Assembly: GCF_014649855.1 (NCBI RefSeq)
Contig: NZ_BMTV01000029.1
Span: forward strand, 1 to 64,000
Origin: Streptomyces roseolus
GTDB taxonomy: Bacteria > Actinomycetota > Actinomycetes > Streptomycetales > Streptomycetaceae
DNA length: 64,000 nucleotides
Direction of reading: 5' to 3'
Shown here one piece after another: positions 46,772 to 54,532 of this stretch. Under the pieces are notes generated by a model that worked only from the letters and a program-made list of their open reading frames with translations, was not told the origin of the DNA and searched no databases. Position 1 is the first letter of the stretch; each line of letters starts with the position of its first letter. The position numbers and the translations under genes were made by a program.

Positions 46772-47392
46772 TCAGGCCCGCAGGTCCGCCGCCGTCGGCA
46801 CCACGACCGCGAAGACGTCCGTGAGGCCGGTCAGCGCGGCCCGCTTCAGCTCGGCGGCGGGCACGACCGTCCCGTCCGGCGCGGCGAGGGCGCGGGTGGC
46901 GGTCGCCTCGGCGACCACGGTCGGCCGGTAGCCGAGGTTGAAGGCGGCCTGGGCCGTGTAGTTGACGCACATGTGCGTCATGAACCCGGCGAGCACCAGC
47001 TCCTTCCCCTCGCCCGCCGCGAAGCCGAGGCCCGTCAGGACCTTCTCCAGGTCGGTGGCGTGGAAGGAGTTCGGGAAGTTCTTCACCACGACCGGCTCGC
47101 CCTCGACCGGGGCCACCTCGTCGCAGATCGCGCCGACCGGCGCCGTGAGGTCGTACGGGGAGCCCTCGCCGCTGTCGTGCTGGATGTGGACGACCGGAGC
47201 GCCGGCCGCGCGGGCCCGGGCCAGGAGCCGCGCCGCCTCGGCGACGGCCTCCTCGGCGCCTTCGAGGGCCATGACGCCGGAGCGGTAGGTGTTCTGGACG
47301 TCGATGAGGACGAGCGCCGCCTCGGAGAGCCGGGCCGGCTCGTCGCTCAGGCCGGAGAGGGCGCGGAGGGGAGTGGACGGAGTGCTGCTCAT
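46772..47392 (-). CDS. Isochorismatase-family cysteine hydrolase
   Basis: A 206-aa hydrolase with the catalytic triad Asp in 'ALVLIDVQNTYRSG', Lys in 'VVVKNFPNSFHAT' and Cys in 'GFMTHMCVNYTAQAAFNLGY'. Isochorismatase-like enzymes include nicotinamidases and ureidoacrylate-type amidases; no isochorismate-specific partner is nearby. The GlxA-type regulator gene lies 111 nt upstream on the same strand and probably controls it. Confidence 0.85.
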   Translation of the reverse strand: MSSTPSTPLRALSGLSDEPARLSEAALVLIDVQNTYRSGVMALEGAEEAVAEAARLLARARAAGAPVVHIQHDSGEGSPYDLTAPVGAICDEVAPVEGEPVVVKNFPNSFHATDLEKVLTGLGFAAGEGKELVLAGFMTHMCVNYTAQAAFNLGYRPTVVAEATATRALAAPDGTVVPAAELKRAALTGLTDVFAVVVPTAADLRA

Positions 47393-47503
47393 TTCTGAAC
47401 CTTTCAGAGGAAAAGGGATGGTGTGCGGGCGTGACGAAGCCGCCCGTGGCGGGTGGGAAGAGACGGCAGGGGGCCGACGGGGAGGAAGGGGCGGGAGGGG
47501 CCG

Positions 47504-48532
47504 TCAGCCGGTCCCGGTGCGGAAACGCCGCCGGTACGCCGCCGGCGTCGTCGCGAGCTGCCGGCGGAAGGCCCGGTGCAGGGTCTCCACCGAACCGAGC
47601 CCCGCCCGCGCCGCCACCTCGGCGAGCGGCGCGTCCGAGGTCTCCAGGTGGCGCCGGGCCACCTCGATCCGGGCCGCCTCCACGTAGGCGGCGGGGCTCG
47701 TCCCCGTCTCCTGCGCGAAGACCCGGGCGAAGTGCCGCTCGCTCAGGCACATCCGGCCGGCGAGCCGTTCCGCGGACAGGTCCTCGTCGAGGTGGTCCGC
47801 GATCCAGAGCCGCAGCTCGTCGATGTCCCGCCGGCCGGCCGCCGGACGGCTCAGCGGCACCGAGAACTGGCTCTGGCCGCCCTGCCGCTTCAGGTACATG
47901 ACGAGCTGCCGGGCCACCGCGAGCGCCGTCTCCTCGCCCAGGTCCTCCGCCACCAGGGCGAGGGACAGGTCGAGGCAGGCGCTGATCCCGGCCCCGGTCC
48001 ACAGCCGCCCCCGGTCCGTCCGTACGAAGATCGGATCGGGGTCGACGGTGACCTCCGGGTGGTCGGCGGCCAGCTGCGCCGCCGTCGACCAGTGGGTCGT
48101 CGCGGACCTCCCGTCGAGCAGGCCGGCCGCGGCGAGCACGTGCGCGCCGACGCAGACCGACGCCACCCGCCGGGCGTGCGGCGCGGTCTCCCGCACCCAG
48201 CGCACCACCTCCGGGTCGAGCCGGGCGACGACCCCGCCGTCCTCGCCCGGGTCCACCGCCCCCGGCACCAGCAGGGTGTCGACGTCCGCGCCGACCTCGT
48301 CGAAGCCGAGGTCCGCGAGCAGCCGCACCCCCGCCGAGGTCCGCACCTCCCCGGCGCCGCCGGGCGCGGCGAGCCGCACCCGGTAGCGCTCGCCGCCCGT
48401 CTCCCGGTTGGCCAGCGAGAAGACCTCGGCGGGCCCGGTGACGTCGAGGAGGTCCACATCGGGAAAGACCGCGACGACGACCCGGTGCGCGGGGCGCGCC
48501 GCACGGGCCGCGGGGGAAGTGGTCTCGGACAT
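47504..48532 (-). CDS. GlxA-family AraC-type transcriptional regulator
   Basis: A 342-aa regulator with an N-terminal DJ-1/PfpI-like domain ('VVVAVFPDVDLLDVTGPAEV', Cys in 'VASVCVGAHVLAAAGLLDG') and a C-terminal AraC double HTH ('RLAGRMCLSERHFARVFAQE', 'EVAARAGLGSVETLHRAFRR'). GlxA relatives respond to amidase or amino-compound substrates. ATG 48532 has GGTGGAG just upstream; the open frame starts nine codons earlier. It is divergent from miaB. Confidence 0.88.
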   Translation of the reverse strand: MSETTSPAARAARPAHRVVVAVFPDVDLLDVTGPAEVFSLANRETGGERYRVRLAAPGGAGEVRTSAGVRLLADLGFDEVGADVDTLLVPGAVDPGEDGGVVARLDPEVVRWVRETAPHARRVASVCVGAHVLAAAGLLDGRSATTHWSTAAQLAADHPEVTVDPDPIFVRTDRGRLWTGAGISACLDLSLALVAEDLGEETALAVARQLVMYLKRQGGQSQFSVPLSRPAAGRRDIDELRLWIADHLDEDLSAERLAGRMCLSERHFARVFAQETGTSPAAYVEAARIEVARRHLETSDAPLAEVAARAGLGSVETLHRAFRRQLATTPAAYRRRFRTGTG

Positions 48533-48700
48533 GGCTCCACCTTCGCCCGCCCGGCCCATGACGGCAATGACGATTCCCTGTCACATCCGGACACCGGGGC
48601 CGGGCTCCGGCGTCCGGCCCGGACCCCGCGGCGGACCGCCTACTCTTGAAGACTCCACACCCTGGAAAACACGACCAGCAGCAGCGACCGGAGTCTCACA

Positions 48701-50200
48701 GTGGGCATCGAAGGACCGAAGACCTACGACATTCGCACCTACGGGTGTCAGATGAACGTCCACGACTCCGAACGGCTCTCCGGACTGCTGGAGGAGGCGG
48801 GCTACGTCCGCGCGCCCAAGGACGCCGACGGCGCCGACGTCGTCGTCTTCAACACCTGCGCGGTCCGCGAGAACGCCGACAACAAGCTGTACGGCAACCT
48901 CGGCCACCTGGCCCCGATGAAGACCGCCCGCCCCGGCATGCAGATCGCCGTCGGCGGCTGCCTGGCGCAGAAGGACCGCGACACCATCGTGAAGCGGGCC
49001 CCGTGGGTCGACGTGGTCTTCGGCACCCACAACATCGGCAAGCTGCCGGTCCTCCTGGAGCGCGCCCGCGTGCAGCAGGAGGCCCAGGTCGAGATCGCCG
49101 AGTCCCTGGAGGCCTTCCCCTCCACCCTGCCGACCCGCCGCGAGTCGGCGTACGCGGCCTGGGTCTCGATCTCGGTCGGCTGCAACAACACCTGCACCTT
49201 CTGCATCGTCCCCGCCCTGCGCGGCAAGGAGGAGGACCGCCGGCCCGGCGACATCCTCGCCGAGATCGAGGCGCTCGTCGCCGAGGGCGTCTCCGAGATC
49301 ACCCTGCTCGGCCAGAACGTGAACGCGTACGGCTCCGACCTCGGCGACCGCGAGGCCTTCAGCAAGCTGCTGCGCGCCTGCGGCGCCATCGAGGGCCTGG
49401 AGCGGGTCCGCTTCACCTCCCCGCACCCGCGCGACTTCACCGACGACGTCATCGCCGCCATGGCCGAGACGCCGAACGTGATGCCGCAGCTGCACATGCC
49501 GCTCCAGTCCGGCTCGGACACCGTCCTCAGGGCCATGCGCCGCTCCTACCGCCAGGAGCGCTTCCTCGGGATCATCGAGAAGGTCCGCGCCGCGATCCCG
49601 CACGCCGCCATCTCCACCGACATCATCGTCGGCTTCCCCGGCGAGACCGAGGAGGACTTCGAGCAGACCATGCACGTGGTCCGCGAGGCCCGCTTCGCGA
49701 ACGCCTTCACCTTCCAGTACTCCAAGCGCCCCGGCACCCCGGCCGCCGAGATGGAGGGGCAGATCCCCAAGGAGGTCGTGCAGGCCCGCTACGAGCGCCT
49801 GGTCGCCCTCCAGGAGGAGATCTCCTGGGACGAGAACAAGAAGCAGGTCGGCCGCACGCTGGAGGTCATGGTCGCCGAGGGCGAGGGCCGCAAGGACGGC
49901 ACCACCCACCGCCTCTCCGGCCGCGCCCCCGACAACCGGCTCGTCCACTTCACCAAGCCCGACGAGGACGTCCGCCCCGGCGACGTGGTGACCGTAGAGA
50001 TCACCTACGCCGCCCCGCACCACCTCCTCGCCGAAGGCCCCACCACCGCCGTCCGCCGCACCCGCGCGGGCGACGCCTGGGAGAAGCGCACCGCCGCGGC
50101 CGCCGCCAAGCCGGCCGGCGTCCTGCTCGGCCTCCCCGGGATCGGCGCCCCGGCCCCGCTCCCGGCCGCCGACGCCCCGGCCTGCGGCGTCGGCCACTGA
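48701..50200 (+). CDS. miaB: tRNA-2-methylthio-N6-isopentenyladenosine(37) synthase MiaB
   Basis: A 499-aa radical-SAM methylthiotransferase acting on i6A37 of tRNA reading UNN codons; MiaA at 51.9 kb makes its substrate. UPF0004 cysteines are in 'RTYGCQMNVHDSERL', 'NTCAVRENAD' and 'GGCLAQKD'; the radical-SAM triad is C161, C165 and C168 in 'VGCNNTCTFCIVP'; a TRAM domain follows. The last 40 residues are an Ala/Pro tail. GTG 48701 has GGAG seven bases upstream. The 3' end forms a hairpin that includes codons just before the stop. Confidence 0.95.
   Translation: MGIEGPKTYDIRTYGCQMNVHDSERLSGLLEEAGYVRAPKDADGADVVVFNTCAVRENADNKLYGNLGHLAPMKTARPGMQIAVGGCLAQKDRDTIVKRAPWVDVVFGTHNIGKLPVLLERARVQQEAQVEIAESLEAFPSTLPTRRESAYAAWVSISVGCNNTCTFCIVPALRGKEEDRRPGDILAEIEALVAEGVSEITLLGQNVNAYGSDLGDREAFSKLLRACGAIEGLERVRFTSPHPRDFTDDVIAAMAETPNVMPQLHMPLQSGSDTVLRAMRRSYRQERFLGIIEKVRAAIPHAAISTDIIVGFPGETEEDFEQTMHVVREARFANAFTFQYSKRPGTPAAEMEGQIPKEVVQARYERLVALQEEISWDENKKQVGRTLEVMVAEGEGRKDGTTHRLSGRAPDNRLVHFTKPDEDVRPGDVVTVEITYAAPHHLLAEGPTTAVRRTRAGDAWEKRTAAAAAKPAGVLLGLPGIGAPAPLPAADAPACGVGH
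50168..50194 (+). terminator. Hairpin at the 3' end of miaB (copy 1)
   Basis: GCCGACGCC (50168-50176) and GGCGTCGGC (50186-50194) form a 9-bp stem with a 9-nt loop, inside the last codons of miaB. Confidence 0.6.
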
Positions 50201-50223
50201 CGACCGCGGCCGAGGGGCCGCCG

Positions 50224-50245
50224 ACCGGCCCGTGCCCGGGCCGGT
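50224..50245 (+). terminator. Second hairpin downstream of miaB
   Basis: ACCGGCCCG (50224-50232) and CGGGCCGGT (50237-50245) form a perfect 9-bp stem with a TGCC loop, between the two copies of the miaB-end hairpin. Confidence 0.65.
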
Positions 50246-50274
50246 GAGGGTTCGCGGCCGTGCCCGGGCCGCCC

Positions 50275-50302
50275 GCCGACGCCCCGGCCTGCGGGCGTCG
50301 GC
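50275..50302 (+). terminator. Duplicate of the miaB-end hairpin (copy 2)
   Basis: The sequence from 50275 repeats miaB 50168-50202, including its stop, with one inserted G. The same 9-bp stem forms (50275-50283 with 50294-50302). It lies 107 bp beyond copy 1 and before the next gene at 50348. Confidence 0.65.
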
Positions 50303-50347
50303 CACTGACCCGCGCTCCTGCAGGGGCGGGGCAGTAGGCTGCGGATC

Positions 50348-51055
50348 ATGCTTGTCGCCGCCGCCGTGTGCCCCTGCCCGCCGCTGCTCGTGCCCGAGGT
50401 CGCGAGCGGTGCCGCCCCCGAGCTGGACGCCGCGCGGGCGCACTGCGCGGACGCCCTCGGGGTGCTCGCCGCCGCCCGGCCCGACCGCCTGTACGTGGTC
50501 GGGGCGGCGTCCGGGGCCGCGTCGGGCGCCTTCCCGGCCGGCTCCGCCGGTTCCTTCGCCGGATTCGGCGCCGACCTCGCCGTGCGCCTCGGCGAGGGCC
50601 CCGGGGGCGACCGCGCGCTGCCGGCCTCGCTCGCCGTGGGCGCCTGGCTGCTCTCCCGTACCGGCGCGTCCGGCGCGGCCGTGGAGGGGCTCGGGGTCGC
50701 CGAGGAGGCCACCGCCGAGGAGTGCGCGGCCACCGGACGGCGGCTCGCCGCCTCGGCCGGGCGGGTCGCCCTGCTCGTCCTCGGTGACGGCAGCGCCTGC
50801 CGCACCGTGAAGGCCCCCGGTTACTTCGACGAGCGCGCCGCCGGTTTCGACGCCGAGGCCGCCCGGGTCCTGGGCTCCGCCGACGTACCCGGCGTCCTCG
50901 CGCTCGACGCCGGGCTCGCCCGGGAGCTGAAGGCCGCCGGGCGAGCCCCCTGGCAGGTCCTCGCGGGCGCCGCCGAGGGCGCGGGCCTGACCGGCCGCCT
51001 GCTCCACGAGGACGCGCCGTACGGCGTCGAGTACCTGGTCGCCGTCTGGTCCTGA
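50348..51055 (+). CDS. LigB-like (class III extradiol dioxygenase fold) hypothetical protein
   Basis: A 235-aa protein conserved between miaB and miaA in actinomycetes. The N-terminus 'MLVAAAVCPCPPLLVPEVAS' resembles the start of the LigB/MEMO fold, where 'HPPLL' normally holds a metal-ligand His; here that His position is Cys. 'LLVLGDGSACRTVKAPGYFD' and 'LLHEDAPYGVEYLVAVW' are further conserved stretches. Enzyme activity is doubtful because I do not see the usual set of His ligands. Function unknown. Confidence 0.75.
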   Translation: MLVAAAVCPCPPLLVPEVASGAAPELDAARAHCADALGVLAAARPDRLYVVGAASGAASGAFPAGSAGSFAGFGADLAVRLGEGPGGDRALPASLAVGAWLLSRTGASGAAVEGLGVAEEATAEECAATGRRLAASAGRVALLVLGDGSACRTVKAPGYFDERAAGFDAEAARVLGSADVPGVLALDAGLARELKAAGRAPWQVLAGAAEGAGLTGRLLHEDAPYGVEYLVAVWS

Positions 51056-51086
51056 GCCCGCGTCCGTCGTGCGGCCGAACGAACGC

Positions 51087-51368
51087 CTAGGCGGCCGGCG
51101 GCGGGGACGGGGGCGTGCCGTCAGGGCCGGGCCTGCCGTCGGTGCCGGGCCTGCCGTCGTCCTTGTGCCCCATCCGGTCGATGGCGTCCTTGGCCTTGCC
51201 CGTACCGGACTGGATCTTGTCGCTGTACTTGCCCTTGGTCTTCTCGTCGACGATCCTCGCCGCCTTCTCCAGGCCCTGGTCGATCTTGTCCCCGTGCTGC
51301 TGCGCGAGGTCCGAGACCTTGCCCTTGGCCGGGCCCAGCTTGGCCTTCAGTGAATCCAGGAAGCCCAT
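51087..51368 (-). CDS. Antitoxin-like protein (MT0933/Rv0909 type)
   Basis: A 93-aa Lys/Asp-rich helical protein: 'MGFLDSLKAKLGPAKGKVSD', then 'KIDQGLEKAARIVDEKTKGK' and 'YSDKIQSGTGKAKDAID', with a Gly/Pro tail. This repeat-like helical pattern is annotated as an antitoxin family after M. tuberculosis Rv0909, but no toxin gene of that system (Rv0910-like) is adjacent, so the toxin-antitoxin role is unsupported here. AGAGGTGCCCC precedes the ATG. The next minus-strand gene upstream is the 103-aa hypothetical. Confidence 0.7.
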   Translation of the reverse strand: MGFLDSLKAKLGPAKGKVSDLAQQHGDKIDQGLEKAARIVDEKTKGKYSDKIQSGTGKAKDAIDRMGHKDDGRPGTDGRPGPDGTPPSPPPAA

Positions 51369-51396
51369 GGGGCACCTCTCCGTCTCCGTGTCGTGC

Positions 51397-51708
51397 CTAT
51401 GTGCGGGCGGCTTCCCCGGTCTCGCCGGCCGCGTCCGAACCGGCGTCCGCGGCGGTGCCGGCCGACTGCTGCCGGGGGATCTCCACGACCTCCGCGACGG
51501 TCTCCGTCGCCCCGGGGGCCTCGGCGGAGGACTTCGCCGGGGCGGTCGGTCCCGGGACGGCCACCCGCGTCACCGTCCCTTCCGCCCCGGGCCCGGGTTC
51601 CGCCTCGGACCCGGACTCCGATCCGGTTTCGGTGAGCTCCGTCGAGGCCTGCTCACCCGGCTCCTCCCTCGACTGCTTCTTCCGGCGAAACCTTGAGAAA
51701 ACGCCCAT
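51397..51708 (-). CDS. Hypothetical acidic protein
   Basis: A 103-aa protein starting 'MGVFSRFRRKKQSREEPGE', followed by a disordered Glu/Ala/Thr/Pro-rich remainder. No domain is recognised. ATG 51708 has GAGGAG five bases upstream, which is convincing. It ends 28 nt before the antitoxin-like gene on the same strand, so they may form an operon; both begin 'MGF/MGVF'. Confidence 0.6.
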   Translation of the reverse strand: MGVFSRFRRKKQSREEPGEQASTELTETGSESGSEAEPGPGAEGTVTRVAVPGPTAPAKSSAEAPGATETVAEVVEIPRQQSAGTAADAGSDAAGETGEAART

Positions 51709-51868
51709 ATTCACTCCTCAGCCTACTCGTCAGGGGCTGCCGTGCGCGGGAACCACGGCCGGGAACGGCCGAGAACACGGCCGGAACCACGCACGGGCAA
51801 CGAAGCCCCCGCCCCCGTGTCACGTCGCTCGTTCGGGGACGCCCCCGGAGGTTTGCGAGACTGGGACG

Positions 51869-52807
51869 GTGAGAAGCGCAGCTCCCGCCCCGCGGGTCAT
51901 CGCCGTCGTCGGCCCCACGGCAGCCGGAAAGTCCGATCTGGGTGTGTTCCTGGCCCAGCAGCTCGGCGGCGAGGTCGTCAACGCCGACTCGATGCAGCTC
52001 TACCGCGGGATGGACATCGGCACCGCCAAACTGACGCCGGAGGAGCGCGGCGGCGTCCCGCACCACCTCCTCGACATCTGGGACGTCACCGAGGCCGCCA
52101 GCGTCGCCGAGTACCAGCGCCTCGCCCGCGCCGAGATCGACCGGCTGCTCGCCGAGGGCCGCACCCCCGTGCTCGTCGGCGGATCCGGCCTGTACGTACG
52201 CGGCGCCGTGGACGCCCTGGAGTTCCCCGGCACCGACCCCGCGATCCGGGCCCGCCTGGAGGCGGAGCTGGAGGAGCGCGGCTCCGGCCTCCTGCACGCC
52301 CGCCTGGCCGCCGCCGACCCCGAGGCGGCCCGCGCGATCCTCCCCGGCAACGGCCGCCGCATCGTCCGCGCCCTGGAGGTCATCGAGATCACCGGCAAGC
52401 CCTTCACGGCGAACCTCCCGAGCCACGAGTCCGTCTACGACACCGTCCAGATCGGCGTCGACGTCGCCCGCCCCGAACTCGACGAGCGCATCGCCACCCG
52501 CGTGGACCGCATGTGGGAGGCCGGGCTGGTCGACGAGGTCCGCGCCCTGGAGGCGCTCGGACTGCGCGAGGGCCGCACGGCCTCCCGCGCTCTCGGCTAC
52601 CAACAGGTGCTCGCGGCGCTCGCGGGGGAGTGCACCGAGGACGAGGCGCGCGCCGAGACCGTGCGCGCCACCAAGCGCTTCGCCCGCCGCCAGGACTCGT
52701 GGTTCCGCCGCGACCCGCGCGTCCACTGGCTCAGCGGGGCCGCCGATCACCGCGGGGAACTCCCCGGGGAGGCGCTGTCGTTGGTCGAACGAGCGGTTAC
52801 AGCCTGA
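51869..52807 (+). CDS. miaA: tRNA dimethylallyltransferase MiaA
   Basis: A 312-aa enzyme that transfers the dimethylallyl group to A37 of tRNA, the step before MiaB. P-loop 'VVGPTAAGKSDLG' (15-22), 'VNADSMQLYRGMDIGTAKL', 'VPHHLLDIWD', 'LVGGSGLYVRG' and 'SRALGYQQVL' are visible. GTG 51869 has no clear ribosome binding site; GAGACT (51857-51862) lies six bases before it, suggesting a near-leaderless mRNA. Confidence 0.95.
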   Translation: MRSAAPAPRVIAVVGPTAAGKSDLGVFLAQQLGGEVVNADSMQLYRGMDIGTAKLTPEERGGVPHHLLDIWDVTEAASVAEYQRLARAEIDRLLAEGRTPVLVGGSGLYVRGAVDALEFPGTDPAIRARLEAELEERGSGLLHARLAAADPEAARAILPGNGRRIVRALEVIEITGKPFTANLPSHESVYDTVQIGVDVARPELDERIATRVDRMWEAGLVDEVRALEALGLREGRTASRALGYQQVLAALAGECTEDEARAETVRATKRFARRQDSWFRRDPRVHWLSGAADHRGELPGEALSLVERAVTA

Positions 52808-52910
52808 TCACGTGATGGCATCGGGACGCCCTGGCCGTCATTTCCGCGGTCGGGAGCGTGCCATCATCGAGCATCGATCGACCAAGGTGGAGTCCGAGTG
52901 GGGAGGGCGC

Positions 52911-53366
52911 GTGGCGATGGAGGCCGGCCCTCGCGACAGAGAACAGCACGAGGCGGTCCCCGGGAGCGCCCCGGGGCTGACCCCCGACGGTCCCGACGAC
53001 GCCGAGGGCTCCGCGGTCGAGATCGCCGACGAGGTCGAGGTCGAGCTGCGCCCGCGGCGACTGCTGAGGTTCTGGCAGCTCGCCCCGATCGTGGGGCTCG
53101 CCGCCGTCGGCTCGCTGATGTTCGCCTTCCCGCTCGCCTTCGGCTCCGGGGACGCCGGCGCGGTCGTCGCCATGCTGGGGCTCCTCATCAGCTTCTGCGC
53201 CGCGGGCTGGGGCGTCATGGCAGCCCGCAGGGTCGGCCACACCTGGCCGGGGCTGCCGCAGCGCGGCTCCGGCGAGCGGCCGGACTGGCGGGTCCTCGCC
53301 CTGTACGTGACGTCCATCGCGGCCCTCGTCGCCCTCGCCGTCTGGCGCGTCGCCCGCCTCCGCTGA
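52911..53366 (+). CDS. Hypothetical membrane protein between miaA and dapF
   Basis: About 151 aa. An acidic N-terminal half ('EIADEVEVELRPRRLLRFW') is followed by three hydrophobic segments ('APIVGLAAVGSLMFAFPLAF', 'VVAMLGLLISFCAAGWGVMA' and a C-terminal one) . GGGAGGG lies three bases before GTG 52911 and nine before ATG 52917; either may be used. The family is conserved in this place in streptomycetes; function unknown. Confidence 0.65.
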   Translation: MAMEAGPRDREQHEAVPGSAPGLTPDGPDDAEGSAVEIADEVEVELRPRRLLRFWQLAPIVGLAAVGSLMFAFPLAFGSGDAGAVVAMLGLLISFCAAGWGVMAARRVGHTWPGLPQRGSGERPDWRVLALYVTSIAALVALAVWRVARLR

Positions 53367-53429
53367 GCCGTGCGAGCCCGTCGCCCGGCCGCCCCGTGGA
53401 CGACCGGAACGGGCGTCCGGGCGGCACCG

Positions 53430-53435
53430 TACAGT
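53430..53435 (+). promoter_or_regulatory. -10 hexamer TACAGT, leaderless dapF
   Basis: TACAGT ends seven bases before the dapF GTG at 53443, and no ribosome binding site is present, so the transcript probably begins at the start codon. Confidence 0.45.
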
Positions 53436-53442
53436 TGATCCC

Positions 53443-54318
53443 GTGACCAGCACGCAGACCACCCCGCTCCGTTACCTCAAGGGCCACGGCACCGAGAACG
53501 ACTTCGTGATCGTCCCCGACGCGGAGAACGAGATCGACCTGCCCCCCGCGCTCGTCGCCCGGCTCTGCGACCGCCGCGCCGGCCTCGGCGGCGACGGCGT
53601 GCTGCACGTCGTCCGCAGCGCCGCCCACCCCGACGCCCGCGCCATGGCCGACGAGGCCGAGTGGTTCATGGACTACCGCAACGCCGACGGCACGGTCGCC
53701 GAGATGTGCGGCAACGGCGTCCGGGTCTTCGCCCGCTACCTGGAGCACGCCGGCCACGTCACCGCCGGCGAGGTCGCCGTCGCCACCCGGGGCGGCGTCA
53801 AGCGCGTCCACCTCGACAAGGACGGCTCCGTCACCGTCTCCATGGGCCGCGCCGTCCTCCCCGAGGAGGGCGTCACGGTCGCCGTCGACGGCCGCAGCTG
53901 GTCCGCGCGGAACGTGAACATGGGCAATCCGCACGCGGTCGCCTTCGTCGAGGACCTCGCGCACGCGGGCACGCTCTACGACGAGCCGCCGTACGAGCCC
54001 GCGTCGGTCTACCCGGACGGGGTCAACATCGAGTTCGTGGTGGACCGGGGCCCCCGCCACGTCGCCATGCGGGTGCACGAGCGCGGCGCCTCCGAGACCC
54101 GCTCCTGCGGCACCGGCGCCTGCGCCGTGGCCGTCGCCACCGCCCGCCGCGACGGGACCGACCCGGCCGTGACCGGCGCCCCCGTCACGTACACCGTGGA
54201 CGTCCTCGGCGGCACCCTGGTCATCACCGAGCACCCCGACGGCGGCATCGAGATGACCGGTCCTGCCGTCATCGTCGCCGAGGGCACCCTGGAGCCCTCC
54301 TGGCTCGCCGCCGGCTGA
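53443..54318 (+). CDS. dapF: Diaminopimelate epimerase
   Basis: A 291-aa PLP-independent epimerase converting LL- to meso-diaminopimelate in lysine synthesis. The two catalytic cysteines are Cys89 in 'AEMCGNGVRVFARYL' and Cys222 in 'RSCGTGACAVAVA'; 'KGHGTENDFVIV' and 'NMGNPHAV' are also conserved. Streptomyces peptidoglycan contains LL-diaminopimelate, so this enzyme serves mainly lysine production. Confidence 0.95.
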   Translation: MTSTQTTPLRYLKGHGTENDFVIVPDAENEIDLPPALVARLCDRRAGLGGDGVLHVVRSAAHPDARAMADEAEWFMDYRNADGTVAEMCGNGVRVFARYLEHAGHVTAGEVAVATRGGVKRVHLDKDGSVTVSMGRAVLPEEGVTVAVDGRSWSARNVNMGNPHAVAFVEDLAHAGTLYDEPPYEPASVYPDGVNIEFVVDRGPRHVAMRVHERGASETRSCGTGACAVAVATARRDGTDPAVTGAPVTYTVDVLGGTLVITEHPDGGIEMTGPAVIVAEGTLEPSWLAAG

Positions 54319-54532
54319 GCCGCCGGCCCCGTCCTGCCGGCACCGCCCCGGCGGCCCGTCCCGGCGGTCCAATCGAAACTGTCAACGACTCTCGTGTCGC
54401 TCGAATGGGTGATCCGTTTCACGCTGGGCGAGAGCGGGACTGCACCGCGTGGTGGGGTCGGTAGCATCAAGCACCGGCCCCCCGGGCTCTCCTCGCCCGT
54501 CCACCGCCGGTCGACGCCGCCGGAGGTGCCCC

